Of a stretch of DNA of 25,900 bases, positions 11,001 through 20,064 are shown piece after piece (position 1 is the stretch's first letter; every line of letters starts with the position of its first letter). Below the pieces are notes generated by a model. It was not told the DNA's origin. It searched no databases and worked only from the letters and a program-made list of their open reading frames with translations. This DNA is from a virus. A program made the position numbers and the translations under genes. The stretch covers positions 1-25,900 of IMG/VR virus record IMGVR_UViG_3300042731_009673, one strand, 5' to 3'.

Positions 11001-12286
11001 ATCCGGTGTTGGATCAGCTCGAGCTCGCCACGCGTCAGGAGTATAGCGGAAGCCTGTTTGACGCATTCGTGACGGGTTCATGGGTCAGATCGACAAACAA
11101 GACGCTCGATGTACCAACAGATTCAGAACCAACGCGCCGACGCGGAAAACAACACAACCTGATCCAGGTCTCAAACAAGGACGTTAACGGAGTTGACCTG
11201 AACGTTCTTGGTCAACCCATCGGCACGGAAAACTACGCCTGGGAATGGGCCACCGAGGTGTTCACGCCGCGAAGGTTCCAGACCCAGGTGATACGCGGTA
11301 CCAAACACGTCTGCGACACAGAACGTTTCTATGATTCATTGTTTCCTGCGATGAACGAGGTGTTTGATGCTGACGGCGCAACGGTTTACTGGAATGATAA
11401 CCCTTCATACGGTGGAACTGCTTACTTCTTCCTAGACGTGACCAACACGGGTGCAGAACACCGTTGGTCAGGAGCGTATCCATTCGAACCACACTACTCT
11501 CGAGTGAATCGCGTCACAGATCACAACACATCGTGGGTTGCAAGCGCACGATTCAGCGGCGGTGGGGGTGCAGTCCCACCTGGGTTGCGCCCCGGTGCGA
11601 TCATCATCGCATCAAGGCTCAACGTAGATGTTGGCGCGGCGGGAGTGTACTGGAAAGGTTGGTGGTCTGACATGCCTGCCACTCAAGGCTTCGCGGGATG
11701 GCCTCCGGGTGCCGCGTACCAATCACAAGGTCGGCTTCGTCCTGAACACTTCGGACGATTCATGTACGGTTTCGGCGATCTGAACACGATCGCGCTCGAC
11801 GGTAGCAACCACGGTACAAACCACGCAATTGACGAACAAAACGGGATCTCTACGATTGGCCAAACGTTCTCAATGGGCCCACCGCTGATCAGGGGATGGA
11901 AATACGGCCTGATCAACGGAAACGCGTTCTACACGGCGGCCACGTGGCGTACCGGACGTTACGGGCAGTTCCGCGACATGCTTGAACAACGGCTCGATTC
12001 AACGTTCTACACGCTACCGCGTGATGAGATCGCAAACGTCAAACGTAAGGTCAAGAAAGCCAACAACGTTCTCAACGGTCCGGTGAGCGTACGTTTCATC
12101 AATCCGATCACGAACACGATAACGCAGCCTGATGCGACCTGGTCGTCCAACCTCAGCCAGTTCGCCACCTCGTCGTTACCGTACTTCGACGGCATCACGA
12201 CGAACAGACCGGAGATCAACGAGGACGCGTTGAACCTGAGCATCGCCACGTTGGAATCAGATCAGAACAACAACGTGACCCTCTGA
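8096..12286 (+). CDS. Giant beta-rich tail/fibre protein, 1396 aa
   Basis: I chose the ATG at 8096 because a strong SD (GGAGGAAGG, 8077-8085) precedes it and it follows the preceding TGA by one base; the frame stays open upstream to 8036, but only inside the previous gene. Residues 50-260 look like a nidogen-type extracellular beta domain (GFEFPFSGSFYDKATISQCG, then VIKFECVLYENGRIEYRY). The remaining 1100 residues are strand-rich and aromatic, with a Gly-rich turn near residue 645 (VGGAGGAAQYP), and hold no enzyme motif I can identify. It probably forms a large tail spike, fibre or baseplate appendage. No named homologue is recognised. Confidence 0.7.
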   Translation: MVATAKELRQPPSASFENYVLTYEVGSNVGLMPIATTNMPKVIDWAGLGGFDKNSTNNASGSWVPTCNVELGFEFPFSGSFYDKATISQCGFLALQKNEVWTSASFSSVYAKYSLFNSGAIRSEDIAIDPTQNSYGDDYGRNGWGPIFSVWTQRLRNLINRSDGYTELGEAFLTLKYPTWNLPYELEYGTRAPMPDYEPAAAGTRYYRGQHSEHGRFFVTRWSSLSSYATSSTSHVIKFECVLYENGRIEYRYAPRSARTIDPTVSGSTQAAVGVFASGTNLFRDFSYELGYDTHKRARYRYGGTVYDASYEDLYWVDGGTEWKGRPFGWRLHPTLHWPGQSEAGGMFVFQPPMNRRKILPHKVIAERSSHESYPYHVNPQVSSKPIEMFDDRRSMTFKSGTLVNYPVGLKRSAQAGTSGWSRQQDLFAGDFIVTGSTDPNSTDVLTYAQRESRAQATAFTDTNVPQEGEFYATGTSLALVNGFSAPLRSKTRIDVSLPLVATTRMLETTSSILYYAQPGHMRIKQVSDLRSPYEDRDGSGPVYQYGDAMHLFSAFGSQTTSGSRVGTLRNTYDPLNGEKIREGLQEGNTGRKSMATNPDYRAGEDETFTLPISQPFLIEKAVFEIPLELGDSWFSGTTQMWPVFVGGAGGAAQYPYDHPPGGGAITCALFHQAEYEGGSVRNLIMSGTIIPVGDNKAELVARMIPPTNSSVGFITYDGFLSAGAKPSAVVEPNAGDNTFTGSVKFETVAMNSNGCLCYLYTWFYDASAPWNRQQARDLMTGSQRLNLYTFGNDTAGSKRYSVRSAYYDVYGRAQTIEQTGQSLFGQEFNSVETKLFQNVPNNFFAGSDPGSIDPQVDSIIDAATDVFMGCYYQIERHTPSPYIVYPGQKLVFAVSRFRPMLFTDTAVDSSTSYEACHSGTWYDVKIVSGSAIKIQLFGSFVKEDTEFHDTLPRPPHSDAVHETIHFDNPVLDQLELATRQEYSGSLFDAFVTGSWVRSTNKTLDVPTDSEPTRRRGKQHNLIQVSNKDVNGVDLNVLGQPIGTENYAWEWATEVFTPRRFQTQVIRGTKHVCDTERFYDSLFPAMNEVFDADGATVYWNDNPSYGGTAYFFLDVTNTGAEHRWSGAYPFEPHYSRVNRVTDHNTSWVASARFSGGGGAVPPGLRPGAIIIASRLNVDVGAAGVYWKGWWSDMPATQGFAGWPPGAAYQSQGRLRPEHFGRFMYGFGDLNTIALDGSNHGTNHAIDEQNGISTIGQTFSMGPPLIRGWKYGLINGNAFYTAATWRTGRYGQFRDMLEQRLDSTFYTLPRDEIANVKRKVKKANNVLNGPVSVRFINPITNTITQPDATWSSNLSQFATSSLPYFDGITTNRPEINEDALNLSIATLESDQNNNVTL

Positions 12287-12312
12287 TCGCGGTCCACGAT
12301 ATGTACTAGTCG

Positions 12313-15300
12313 ATGGTCGACAAGGCAGAACTCGATACCTCACCGCTGATTGTCATCCGTGATGGCAGGACCGGGAAGGTAACGCGCATCGCCATGCCTG
12401 CGCCCGTACAGGTCGGCACCAAGGGAAACCCCGTGGAGCTGCAGCTGCTCGGGCGGTTCTCGATCGCGGCGACGATATTCGAGGTAACCGGTGATGAATC
12501 CGCCACCGTCAGGCCCACGAACGATGACACGACCGTCCTGGTGAACGTGACGACCGCCCCGACGGGAAACGTCACCCTTCACCTCCCGGAATCGCCCCGG
12601 GTCGGACAGGTTCACGTGATCAAGGACATGTCAGGCACCGCCGCGGGCACCGCGATCGACATCACGCCGCCCACCGGGATCACGATTGACGGAGCGTCCA
12701 ACAAGCAGATAGCCCTGGCTTACGATTCGGTGTCGCTCATCTGGAACGGCACGGAATGGAACGTTCTCATCTCGATAGCCGCCGCCGGTGGCGGCGCGCC
12801 CGTCGGCGCGTCCTACGTTGTCATATCGTTGGACGGCACGCTGTCGGCCGAACGCAGGCTTCAGGTCAACTCCGGTGAACTTACGTTGACAGACGGAGGA
12901 GCAAACGGCGACGTTGACCTCGGCCTGGCGGACACCGCCGTCGCGGCGGGATCGTACACGAACACCGACATCACGGTTGATGCCAAGGGACGCATCACGG
13001 CGGCATCAAACGGCACGGGAGGTGGTGCTCCGGTCGGCTCATCGTACGTTGTCATCGGACTGGACGGCACGTTGACCAACGAACGTAGGCTCCAGGTTGC
13101 AACCGAGATGTTGCTCGCGGACAGCGGGTCCAACAACGACGTGTACCTCGGTCTAAACACGTCAGGTGTAACAGCCGGTTCATACACAAACGTTGATATC
13201 ACGGTTGATCGATACGGACGTATCACCGCGGCTGCTAACGGTTCGTCGGGCGGTGCCGATGCAAGCGCTCAATACGTGGTGATGGCCGCAACCGCATCGT
13301 TACCGAACGAACGCGCGTTAGCCGGTGGGACGGGCATCACCCGAACCGACGGAGGCGCTGGTGGCAACGTGACAATGGCGATTGACGATAATGTCGTTGC
13401 AACCATCTCCGGATCGCGCTTCACGGGTCCCGTTTCTGCGTCCGCGGGTTTGTCAGGTTCGCTGCAACAGGTCGCTCCGGGATTATCATACATCGTTGAG
13501 AGCCCAGGCATCCTTGTCACGTCGCAGTCAAACGGACAGGTCAGGTTATCGATCGATGATGACGTTGTTGCGACGGTTTCGGGAACGAGATTCTCGGGTC
13601 CTGTTTCTGCCAGCGCCGGGCTGAGCGGCTCACTTCAACAGGTTGCACCAGGTCTTTCGTACCTCGTGGGTCAGGGCACGGTCACGGTCATCTCCCAATC
13701 AAACGGACAGATCATCGTATCAGGCACCGGCGACGGAGGGGGTGGTGGTGGCACGCCGACGTCCCTACCGACACCTGGCATGTATTACCACGGGTACAGC
13801 ACGGGTTCGCTCACGTTCAATTCAATAACCTGGACGGACGTCACAAACGTTGCAACCAACCTGACAGGCACCGTGAATCACGGTGTTGAGCAGAGCGGGT
13901 CAACGTTCATGTTCAGCGCAAGCGTTCCCTTCGTGATCGATGCGAGCTTCAACAGCTACGCCCAGGCCGGGTACTTCGGCCTACGCCTATCAGGAAGCGA
14001 AGGCGTGCTCGCAGAATCTGTCGGGTATGCCAACGGACCTGAGCAACACCCGATCGCGCTTCACGGGGTGTTCGTACCCGCGACAGGAAGCCAATACGTC
14101 CTGCAGTACGTCACGAAGGACAACGGCGGGTTCCCGCTCACCTGGGACGTTGACGATCCCCTGGACGGCGACAACATGCGTACCGGAAGGGTGTCCTTCT
14201 ATTCGATCATCGGAGACTCCGGTGGAAGTACCGACGGTGGTGGCGGCGATCCGGACGCCCGTTACGTGGTGTCCGAACCAACAGCGTCGCTTGCGAACGC
14301 TTATGTCCTGACGGCAGGTCCCAACATCACGATCAACTCAGGATCTGGCTTGATCTCAATCACAGGATCGGCAGGAGGTGGAGGATCACCCACGGGATCG
14401 ATCCAGTACAACACCGCGTCATACCACGATCTGACACACAACCCAGTGGGACTGTGGCAGCTCAGTTCTAGCCTCAACGATTCATCCGGTAACGGATATG
14501 ATTTGTCACTTCAGGCGGGAACAGAACGTTACGTAGAGGTCGCACCGGGCGTTCTCGGTGCGTATTTTGATGGATTAAGTTGGTTCGGACGTTCCGGCGT
14601 TGACGCTGAGTTGCTAATAACAGGTACAATGACGGTTGAGGCGATCGTGTACGTTCCTGATGACAACACAGGTGACATCATCATCGTTGACAGTTCCGAG
14701 AACGGAGAGGCGCTTGACGACAACATCCTGTTTAACTTCTCGTTTATACCCGGTGGTGATGGGCAGTTACGCTGGAGGTACTTTGCCGAGTACGGAGCGG
14801 GCTCAAACACCTCAGCCTACGGCGATCCCACGTTTGTTCCTAGAGGACGAGCGATTCATGTCGCAATGACAAGGCAACCTGACACCAACATCATCACCTT
14901 TTACCTCAACGGTCAACCGGTCACAAGATCAACGTCAACAACAACGCCTGAGTACGCATCTCCCACTCAAAAATTTCAGATCGCCCGCACCAGATCAGCA
15001 GCAGGTACAACGTCAGCAGAATGTGCGATCGCAAGCGTCAAGCTGATCAGCGGTTCGGCGCTAACGGACCAACAGGTGCTCGAGGAATACCAACGAACGT
15101 TGGGTCAACTCTACCAGGCATACACGCCACCCGTAGATTCGGATTGGACGATTTCCGGTTCAACGCTTTACACGACGTCCTCAACCGTGATCGGTGAAGC
15201 AGCAGACGTCACGGAAAAGGGTTCTGACGTTCAGATCTTCGTGTCAGGTACCTACGACGTTACCGGATCAGGTGCAAAGGTCTCGGTCTTCGGCGGTGAC

Positions 15301-16008
15301 CTGCATGTCAGCGGAACGGTGCGTCACAGGACGGCACAACACCTTGACACGAAATACGATCCCGTGGCGTTGTACAAGCTTGATGGAAACCTCTCCGATT
15401 CATCCGTGTCTGGGCTCGCTGACCTTACGCTCGAATCAGGTATTGAACGTTACTGTCCTGTGTGTCCGGGTATGGTTGGATTTTGGTGTGATGCATCTAC
15501 GTCCCTGTACCTTAATTCGATCGAGTCTGTAGTTCAAATAACCGGTGACCTCACCGTCGAATGCATAGTCAATCCTGCCCAGATATTCTCAGCGAGTGGC
15601 GACCTCTTTTATTGTGCAGCTAGCGGAGAAACTGAAGCATCTAACTACGTGTATGCCTTAACGATTATCGCGTCTTCACACGTGTTGCAGTACTTTGCAG
15701 AGTATTCAGCCGGCACAAATATCGTTTTTCCGTCGTCCGGATCTGTTATTCCCGGCATTCCAGTTCACGTTGCAATGGTCAGAGAATCGAATGATGTTAC
15801 GTTCTATGCAAACGGTCAACAGATAGGAGCGGCATCAAGCGGATTAAACTCACCTTCGGGCGGAACGTCTGGGTTGTTACACATGAGCACAACCGGATTC
15901 GTTGGAGCGTTCTGTTCGGCAAAGATCATTGATAAGGCACTAAATCCTGATGAAATCAAGGATGAATACAATCGCTCGCTCGGACACTTGTATGGGTACA
16001 TCGAATGA
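12313..16008 (+). CDS. Repeat-containing tail fibre with two tandem LamG domains, 1231 aa
   Basis: Residues 1-155 resemble the N-terminal domain of many phage fibres ([21 protein letters not shown], then [14 protein letters not shown]). Residues 159-355 carry three copies of a fibre repeat (G-G-APVG-SYVVI-LDGTL--ERRLQV with [18 protein letters not shown]), with a fourth degenerate copy near 647. Residues 357-470 hold two copies of a 38-residue unit ending [13 protein letters not shown]. Two related LamG domains fill the C-terminus, about 709-933 and 1012-1231; both contain a -DSSGNG-like turn, a TVE-IV strand and a final YNRSLGHLY-like helix, so they look like a tandem duplication. This is a trimeric-fibre-like adhesin with carbohydrate-binding candidates at the tip. 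No clear SD precedes the ATG. Confidence 0.8.
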   Translation: MVDKAELDTSPLIVIRDGRTGKVTRIAMPAPVQVGTKGNPVELQLLGRFSIAATIFEVTGDESATVRPTNDDTTVLVNVTTAPTGNVTLHLPESPRVGQVHVIKDMSGTAAGTAIDITPPTGITIDGASNKQIALAYDSVSLIWNGTEWNVLISIAAAGGGAPVGASYVVISLDGTLSAERRLQVNSGELTLTDGGANGDVDLGLADTAVAAGSYTNTDITVDAKGRITAASNGTGGGAPVGSSYVVIGLDGTLTNERRLQVATEMLLADSGSNNDVYLGLNTSGVTAGSYTNVDITVDRYGRITAAANGSSGGADASAQYVVMAATASLPNERALAGGTGITRTDGGAGGNVTMAIDDNVVATISGSRFTGPVSASAGLSGSLQQVAPGLSYIVESPGILVTSQSNGQVRLSIDDDVVATVSGTRFSGPVSASAGLSGSLQQVAPGLSYLVGQGTVTVISQSNGQIIVSGTGDGGGGGGTPTSLPTPGMYYHGYSTGSLTFNSITWTDVTNVATNLTGTVNHGVEQSGSTFMFSASVPFVIDASFNSYAQAGYFGLRLSGSEGVLAESVGYANGPEQHPIALHGVFVPATGSQYVLQYVTKDNGGFPLTWDVDDPLDGDNMRTGRVSFYSIIGDSGGSTDGGGGDPDARYVVSEPTASLANAYVLTAGPNITINSGSGLISITGSAGGGGSPTGSIQYNTASYHDLTHNPVGLWQLSSSLNDSSGNGYDLSLQAGTERYVEVAPGVLGAYFDGLSWFGRSGVDAELLITGTMTVEAIVYVPDDNTGDIIIVDSSENGEALDDNILFNFSFIPGGDGQLRWRYFAEYGAGSNTSAYGDPTFVPRGRAIHVAMTRQPDTNIITFYLNGQPVTRSTSTTTPEYASPTQKFQIARTRSAAGTTSAECAIASVKLISGSALTDQQVLEEYQRTLGQLYQAYTPPVDSDWTISGSTLYTTSSTVIGEAADVTEKGSDVQIFVSGTYDVTGSGAKVSVFGGDLHVSGTVRHRTAQHLDTKYDPVALYKLDGNLSDSSVSGLADLTLESGIERYCPVCPGMVGFWCDASTSLYLNSIESVVQITGDLTVECIVNPAQIFSASGDLFYCAASGETEASNYVYALTIIASSHVLQYFAEYSAGTNIVFPSSGSVIPGIPVHVAMVRESNDVTFYANGQQIGAASSGLNSPSGGTSGLLHMSTTGFVGAFCSAKIIDKALNPDEIKDEYNRSLGHLYGYIE
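13381..13494 (+). repeat. Internal fibre repeat, copy 1 (38 codons)
   Basis: In-frame unit of the 1231-residue fibre starting [18 protein letters not shown] and ending [18 protein letters not shown] second copy at 13552-13668 differs mainly at synonymous positions and a few conservative residues, so the duplication is old enough for third-position drift while the protein is conserved. Confidence 0.85.
13552..13668 (+). repeat. Internal fibre repeat, copy 2
   Basis: Second copy of the 38-codon unit at 13381-13494, reading [18 protein letters not shown] and ending [11 protein letters not shown]. It runs directly into the linker that is also found in the following gene (16178-16281). Confidence 0.85.
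13651..13755 (+). repeat. Linker shared with the kelch gene, copy 1
   Basis: Encodes [20 protein letters not shown], then [14 protein letters not shown]. The counterpart at 16178-16281 in the next gene encodes nearly the same residues; 13708-13730 and 16233-16255 are identical over 23 bases. This is a candidate recombination point for swapping fibre tips. Confidence 0.85.
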
Positions 16009-17384
16009 CTTACGTTATCGGATCAGGTAGCTTCCTAGAGCAACACGGGACGGACGTCAAGGTCTGGGTCTCGGGATCCGACCAGGACCGTGCGGCGTTC
16101 CAAGGAACTGTCGTGCACTCCGGAAACGTGTACTTCGAGCAAGGCCTGACAGGTTCGATCCAGAGGCTAGCGGACGGCACCTCATACCTTGTTGGACAAG
16201 GCACGGTAACCGTGATCTCGCAGTCAAGCGGCCAGATCATCGTATCAGGCACCGGTGATGGTGGGGGAGGTGGAGGAGGAACGCTATCGCGTGACATATT
16301 TACGATTCCGATAATGGACGTCTGGGAAGATACCGGCGCGTCCTTGCCGGAATCGTTGACATGGATCAGATCATCAACGTTGTTGGTTAACAACGAAAAG
16401 ATTTACCTTGTCGGCGGTTACACCAGCGACGAAACCGCAACGAGAAGCATCTTTACGGCATCGATTTACACGCCAACGGATCTTGGCGTGTTTCATAACG
16501 CACTTCCAAACGCTCGTCGAGATCTTAGCAGCGTTATCGTCGGAAACAAAGCATACGCCTTCGGTGGCCGGGACGATTCAGCAACAACGGTTGCAACGAT
16601 CTTCACCGCATCATTGAGCGATATGACCGATTGGGGTACCTCAACTGGAACGCTCGTCGGCGCTAGAACACGTGCATTATGCGGGATAGTTAATGATAAG
16701 ATCTTCCTTGTTGGCGGCCGTGATGCGTCGGGCAACGATTATCGTACGATTGAAAGCGCATCAATTTCAGATCCAACAACATGGACAAGCACGGGATACG
16801 TGCTACCGACAGATGAATGTCCTGGAGCGCCAGGCGGATGGTACGTTTCAGAAAACCAAATGTACATTTATGGTGGTCGTCGTGACTTAAGCATCTCTGA
16901 TGACATTACAATCATCTCTGTGTCCGATCCACTATCATCAAAGACGTTGTTGGCAAAGTTACCAGCAGACAACCAATATCCATACGGAAACGGTGATATG
17001 ATTGTGGTCGGTAACGGAATATACATGCTCGCCGGTCACAATGACAGCGTGTACGTGTATGATATCATGTGCGCATACACCGGAGCGCCCACGGAAATCT
17101 CATACGTTGCCGGTAAGGTACCTGATAACGCTAACACGGGATTCAACTGTTATTGGATGGGACACGACGGAAAGGTGTATACGTTTGATAACACAGGAAA
17201 GATCTGGCGAACGAAGTATACAACAACGGCGTCGACGATGTTTCCAGTCGTATCAGGAACGTACGATGCCGTACCCGGCGTAACAAGAAACGGTGAGTTT
17301 GTCGCGTTGACATCATGGCAACGGTTATGCATGCCTCCATGGAGACACTCACCGGTAACAATAACGACCAGTAGCCTGGGTTAG
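16005..17384 (+). CDS. Tail fibre/receptor-binding protein with C-terminal kelch-type propeller, 459 aa
   Basis: The ATG overlaps the previous stop (ATGA), implying coupled translation. Residues 1-40 resemble fibre stem sequence, 45-92 duplicate the linker and Gly-rich hinge of the preceding fibre, and the rest contains about six repeats of 45-55 residues with a strand followed by a Gly pair: [11 protein letters not shown] (about 129), [11 protein letters not shown] (180), [11 protein letters not shown] (230), [10 protein letters not shown] (284), [10 protein letters not shown] (337) and KVYTFDNTG (388). This is the kelch beta-propeller pattern, and six repeats would make a closed six-bladed disc. 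It is the last gene of the tail operon, the usual place for host-range determinants. A receptor-binding role is inferred. No chaperone or protease motif is visible. Confidence 0.78.
   Translation: MTYVIGSGSFLEQHGTDVKVWVSGSDQDRAAFQGTVVHSGNVYFEQGLTGSIQRLADGTSYLVGQGTVTVISQSSGQIIVSGTGDGGGGGGGTLSRDIFTIPIMDVWEDTGASLPESLTWIRSSTLLVNNEKIYLVGGYTSDETATRSIFTASIYTPTDLGVFHNALPNARRDLSSVIVGNKAYAFGGRDDSATTVATIFTASLSDMTDWGTSTGTLVGARTRALCGIVNDKIFLVGGRDASGNDYRTIESASISDPTTWTSTGYVLPTDECPGAPGGWYVSENQMYIYGGRRDLSISDDITIISVSDPLSSKTLLAKLPADNQYPYGNGDMIVVGNGIYMLAGHNDSVYVYDIMCAYTGAPTEISYVAGKVPDNANTGFNCYWMGHDGKVYTFDNTGKIWRTKYTTTASTMFPVVSGTYDAVPGVTRNGEFVALTSWQRLCMPPWRHSPVTITTSSLG
16178..16281 (+). repeat. Linker shared with the 1231-aa fibre, copy 2
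   Basis: Matches 13651-13755. The protein reads [20 protein letters not shown] followed by [10 protein letters not shown] and a Gly run. Codons differ at many third positions outside the central identical block. Confidence 0.85.
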
Positions 17385-17394
17385 GTAGGGCTGC

Positions 17395-17820
17395 TTAACG
17401 TTTTCCGCTGTCCTCGTGAGGTTCGATGTACATCACATCATGGTGATCCTCGTCCACGGTGAAGTACACGCGGCGGATCCCGTACCGCGAGAGCACCTGC
17501 CGGCACATCTCACACGGTTTGGCCAGCGCGATGTCGCCGTTCTTCGTGACCCTGGCGACGTACATCTTGCACCCGTCAAGGTCGATCTTCCTGCGGACCT
17601 TGAACACCGCGTCGATCTCCGCGTGCACGGTCCCGTCCGGGTGGTTCCCGTGGAAGAAAACGTACTCGTTCTGCCTCCGCGAGTTGACCCCCACGGACAG
17701 CACCTTCCCGCCCCTCACGATGACCGCCCCGAGGTGGGCAGGCAGGTCGTCCGGCAGACCGGTCCCTCGGGCCGCCTCGATGGCCACGAGAAAAAACCTG
17801 CTCAACCCGTCAATTGCCAC
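17395..17820 (-). CDS. CMP/dCMP-type (cytidine) deaminase family protein
   Basis: A 141-residue zinc deaminase. The catalytic motifs are intact: H67-A-E69 (HAEIDAVF) and P102-C-E-M-C106 (KPCEMCRQVL), giving the His/Cys/Cys zinc ligands and the Glu proton shuttle. The length fits the free-nucleotide deaminases. The substrate (dCMP, cytidine, a modified base or tRNA) cannot be settled from sequence; a nucleotide-metabolism role is the default for phage members. Translation starts at a GTG overlapping the RNA ligase stop (TAGTG), so it is probably the second gene of a ligase-deaminase transcription unit. It converges on the kelch gene with 10 bases between stops and no visible terminator hairpin. 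Confidence 0.85.
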   Translation of the reverse strand: MAIDGLSRFFLVAIEAARGTGLPDDLPAHLGAVIVRGGKVLSVGVNSRRQNEYVFFHGNHPDGTVHAEIDAVFKVRRKIDLDGCKMYVARVTKNGDIALAKPCEMCRQVLSRYGIRRVYFTVDEDHHDVMYIEPHEDSGKR

Positions 17821-19025
17821 TACCTGTCGAGCCCAAGATTCTTGAGAAGGGTGTCAAGGGCCCTCGTGCCCAACCGCCCGTGCGAGGCGAGGTTCCTGAG
17901 GACGTTGATCGCCTCGAATCCCCTGCCATCCAACAGGCTAAAGTAGACCGCGTGCCACTCGTGAGGGTTTGCGGTGACAAGTCGTGCGAACGTCTTGCGA
18001 TCACCGTTCGCCTCATCACGGCACTTCACGTAGAAGTTGTTGGTGCGAAGGTTCCACTCGCGCAGGGCGTCCTGCATCCTGCGCAGGTAGACCTTGGTCT
18101 CATCGCAGACCAGCGGGATCACGTCATCAAGGCGACCCTCGATCGCGGCGAACAACGCGTTCCTCCGCGAGGAGGTCACGCCGTCCTTCATCTTGGACGC
18201 AAGAACGTAGGCCTCGCTCTTGATCTTCATGCGACGGAACTTGGAATCAACGATCACCACACCTTCGGACTCCTTTGGGTCCTTGAGGTTCACCGCCGCC
18301 GCGATCGTCTTCGGATCGTAGAGGTTCCATCTCTCCGGCACGGGATAACCCATGAACTCCGCGATCTTGTTCACGTCTCCGCGCTCGCTCAAGTCGCCGA
18401 TGAGCTCGCGGACCGCGAGCAACGTGACCTTCCAATCGTCGTACTTGACAACGATTCGGTTGAATGGAGTCGTGAGCTCGAACACGTAGTTGAAGTACCT
18501 GACGGAGGATTCCTCAAGGTGACACTCGAACTGACGACCCGTGGTCACGGCGTATGCCTGACGAAACAACTTGCCAAACGTCATGTCATCGCCGGTGAAG
18601 TCGTTGATCGGAAGGTCCGCCTCAGGCACGGAACGCGTGGCGGTGCACCAGATCTCCTTGAGGGGATCAAAGTACACGCACACCATCGTGCCGTCAAGCT
18701 TCTCGAGGACGTGAAGGATGGGATCACTGAAGTCCACCTCCGCGACGCAGTCCTGACCCAGGTTGAAGAACCTGTCCATGGGATACGCCAGCACCGTGGT
18801 CTCACCCACGATTCCGGACCTCCAACAGCAATCAAGGTCCTTAGGACGCAGCACGAGACCGCGACACTGGCACGCCAGTGGGTCCGTCTCCTTGCTCGCG
18901 ATCTGGTCGTAGTTCAGGCTGAACTTCGTGCCGTCCGTGTCGGCGCGCCAGTTAACACCGTGCTCTTCCTTGAGTTCATCAAGGGTGTGCGTCAATAGGT
19001 AATCCTGTACGAGTAGCGTCCTCAT
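17820..19025 (-). CDS. rnlA: RNA ligase, T4 Rnl1 type
   Basis: A 401-residue member of the T4 RNA ligase 1 family (T4 Rnl1 is 374). The nucleotidyltransferase motifs occur in order: CRGLVLRP (54-61), YPMDRFFNLG (81-90), motif I EKLDGTMV with the adenylated lysine K109, motif IIIa VFELTTPFNR (181-190), motif IV ESEGVVIV (252-259) and motif V MKIKSEAY (266-273). The C-terminal 120 residues are helical, as in the tRNA-specificity domain of Rnl1. Known Rnl1 enzymes reseal tRNA cut by host anticodon nucleases, working with an end-healing kinase/phosphatase; no such kinase is in this window, but HAD and cREC-like proteins are nearby. Its ATG shares the bases CATG with the divergent HAD gene. Confidence 0.92.
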   Translation of the reverse strand: MRTLLVQDYLLTHTLDELKEEHGVNWRADTDGTKFSLNYDQIASKETDPLACQCRGLVLRPKDLDCCWRSGIVGETTVLAYPMDRFFNLGQDCVAEVDFSDPILHVLEKLDGTMVCVYFDPLKEIWCTATRSVPEADLPINDFTGDDMTFGKLFRQAYAVTTGRQFECHLEESSVRYFNYVFELTTPFNRIVVKYDDWKVTLLAVRELIGDLSERGDVNKIAEFMGYPVPERWNLYDPKTIAAAVNLKDPKESEGVVIVDSKFRRMKIKSEAYVLASKMKDGVTSSRRNALFAAIEGRLDDVIPLVCDETKVYLRRMQDALREWNLRTNNFYVKCRDEANGDRKTFARLVTANPHEWHAVYFSLLDGRGFEAINVLRNLASHGRLGTRALDTLLKNLGLDR

Positions 19026-19599
19026 GTCAGTTCCATTCTACCACAGGTTGCTCCGCGAGTTCACCGTCCAGGAGGTCTCACGTAAAAGATCACGTCGAAA
19101 ACTACGCGTTTTCGACTTCGATGACACGCTCGTGACAACGGACGCGGTGGTCAGGGTGAGGAAGGCCACGGGTGAACGACTGCGTCTCACACCTGGACAG
19201 TTCGCGTTGTACCAGAAGGAACCCGGAGACATCATGGATTACGGCGACTTCGAGACGCTGAAGAACCCACGCAAGATACTGTGGACGAACAGGATCATCG
19301 AATCGCTGTACGCAAAGTACGGACCTTCGGGTTTTGTTATCCTGACCGCCCGTGGCGAGCACGGTCCGGTCGAGAAGTTTCTGATCGATGCAGGATTGCC
19401 TGGCGTCGAGGTCGTGGCTCTCGGATCGTCAGATCCCAAGGCAAAGGCACGTTGGGTCTCGATGAAGATCGAGACCGAGGACCTCGATTACGTTGAGTTC
19501 TTTGACGACTCAGTGAAGAACATCGCGGCCGTCGCCGCGATCAGACCCGACCATCCGAACACGGACATCGTGGTCAGGCACATCAGATCGTCACAGTAA
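19024..19599 (+). CDS. HAD-superfamily phosphatase, 191 aa
   Basis: All HAD motifs are present: motif I VFDFDDTL (nucleophile D31, acid D33), motif II VILTAR (T108), a candidate motif III lysine in DPKAKARW (K139 or K141) and motif IV EFFDDS (D161, D162). The cap is small. Proteins of this type are common in large phages; the substrate is unknown, and 3'-end or nucleotide dephosphorylation is plausible beside an RNA ligase. It is the only plus-strand gene among minus-strand neighbours, overlapping the ligase start by 2 bases and the next gene's stop by 9. The start is uncertain: no SD precedes the ATG at 19024, TTG at 19048 is an alternative, and an AGGAGGT at 19070-19076 has no in-frame start after it. 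Confidence 0.82.
   Translation: MSVPFYHRLLREFTVQEVSRKRSRRKLRVFDFDDTLVTTDAVVRVRKATGERLRLTPGQFALYQKEPGDIMDYGDFETLKNPRKILWTNRIIESLYAKYGPSGFVILTARGEHGPVEKFLIDAGLPGVEVVALGSSDPKAKARWVSMKIETEDLDYVEFFDDSVKNIAAVAAIRPDHPNTDIVVRHIRSSQ
19035..19043 (-). promoter_or_regulatory. Possible extended -10 element for the RNA ligase gene
   Basis: Read on the minus strand this is TGGTAGAAT, an extended -10-like hexamer TAGAAT with a TGn upstream, ending 10 bases before the ligase ATG. A start point about 7 bases downstream would give an almost leaderless mRNA. No good -35 is seen. It lies within the 5' coding part of the divergent HAD gene and could be chance. Confidence 0.25.
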
Positions 19600-20064
19600 A
19601 CTTTCTTCTTTTTCAACCTCGGCGGCCATGATCACGTCCCAGCCTAGCTGCGAGTCAACAACGTTGATCGGCTGCACGACGTAGTCTTTGGTGATGACAC
19701 TACGTAGGGGCAAGACGTCGTCGACCACCCACCCAGCATGCATCAAGGACAACATTCCTCTCGGATCCTGTGTCTCCGTGAGTTGAAGTGACTTCATCAA
19801 CCTCACAGCCGAGATCCTCGTACCGTGGGTATCAAACCCGCCAGGCGCGGATGCATCTTCGTAGACGTATTGGTTTCCCAACCATTCGACCTCTATGAAG
19901 TTCGACGAATCGAGCGTCACCACTTCCACGTTCGGAAACGTGCTGAGCGCCTGCGGCGACATCCTGTACGTCTTGATCCACGAGTACATCGTTTCGGCGT
20001 TCGGAAACAGCGGAAAGTCGTGCTCCTGAACGCCGGGTCTGAGGTTTACACGTACGAGTCTCAT
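19591..20064 (-). CDS. Hypothetical protein, 157 aa
   Basis: No family is recognised. The protein is acidic and soluble with no membrane segment or cysteine. Its middle part (VEVVTLDSSNFIEVEWLGNQ, YVYED) looks like a small beta sheet, and its C-terminus ends in an acidic helix (AAEVEKEESLL). An SD-like AAGGA lies 11 bases before the ATG, and that ATG overlaps the stop of the upstream gene (TGATG), so the two are likely cotranslated. The 3' end overlaps the convergent HAD gene by 9 bases. Confidence 0.65.
   Translation of the reverse strand: MRLVRVNLRPGVQEHDFPLFPNAETMYSWIKTYRMSPQALSTFPNVEVVTLDSSNFIEVEWLGNQYVYEDASAPGGFDTHGTRISAVRLMKSLQLTETQDPRGMLSLMHAGWVVDDVLPLRSVITKDYVVQPINVVDSQLGWDVIMAAEVEKEESLL

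Noticed and set aside
12787-13755. Repeat array as CRISPR or satellite
   Set aside because: The repeats are in frame, protein-conserved and drifted at third positions, as in phage fibres.
17385-17394. Bidirectional terminator between the convergent kelch and deaminase genes
   Set aside because: Only 10 bases, with no GC-rich hairpin or T-run in or near them.
17416-17946. Plus-strand open frame opposite the deaminase
   Set aside because: Composition is typical of an antisense shadow (many His, Val, Arg, Pro) and the deaminase motifs are clear on the other strand.
17814-18998. A 394-codon open frame on the plus strand opposite the RNA ligase gene
   Set aside because: It mirrors the ligase with no recognisable motifs, and the ligase on the other strand has all catalytic motifs. 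Long antisense frames arise easily from its codon bias.
19070-19076. AGGAGGT as the ribosome-binding site of the HAD gene
   Set aside because: No ATG, GTG or TTG in the HAD frame follows at a usable distance.
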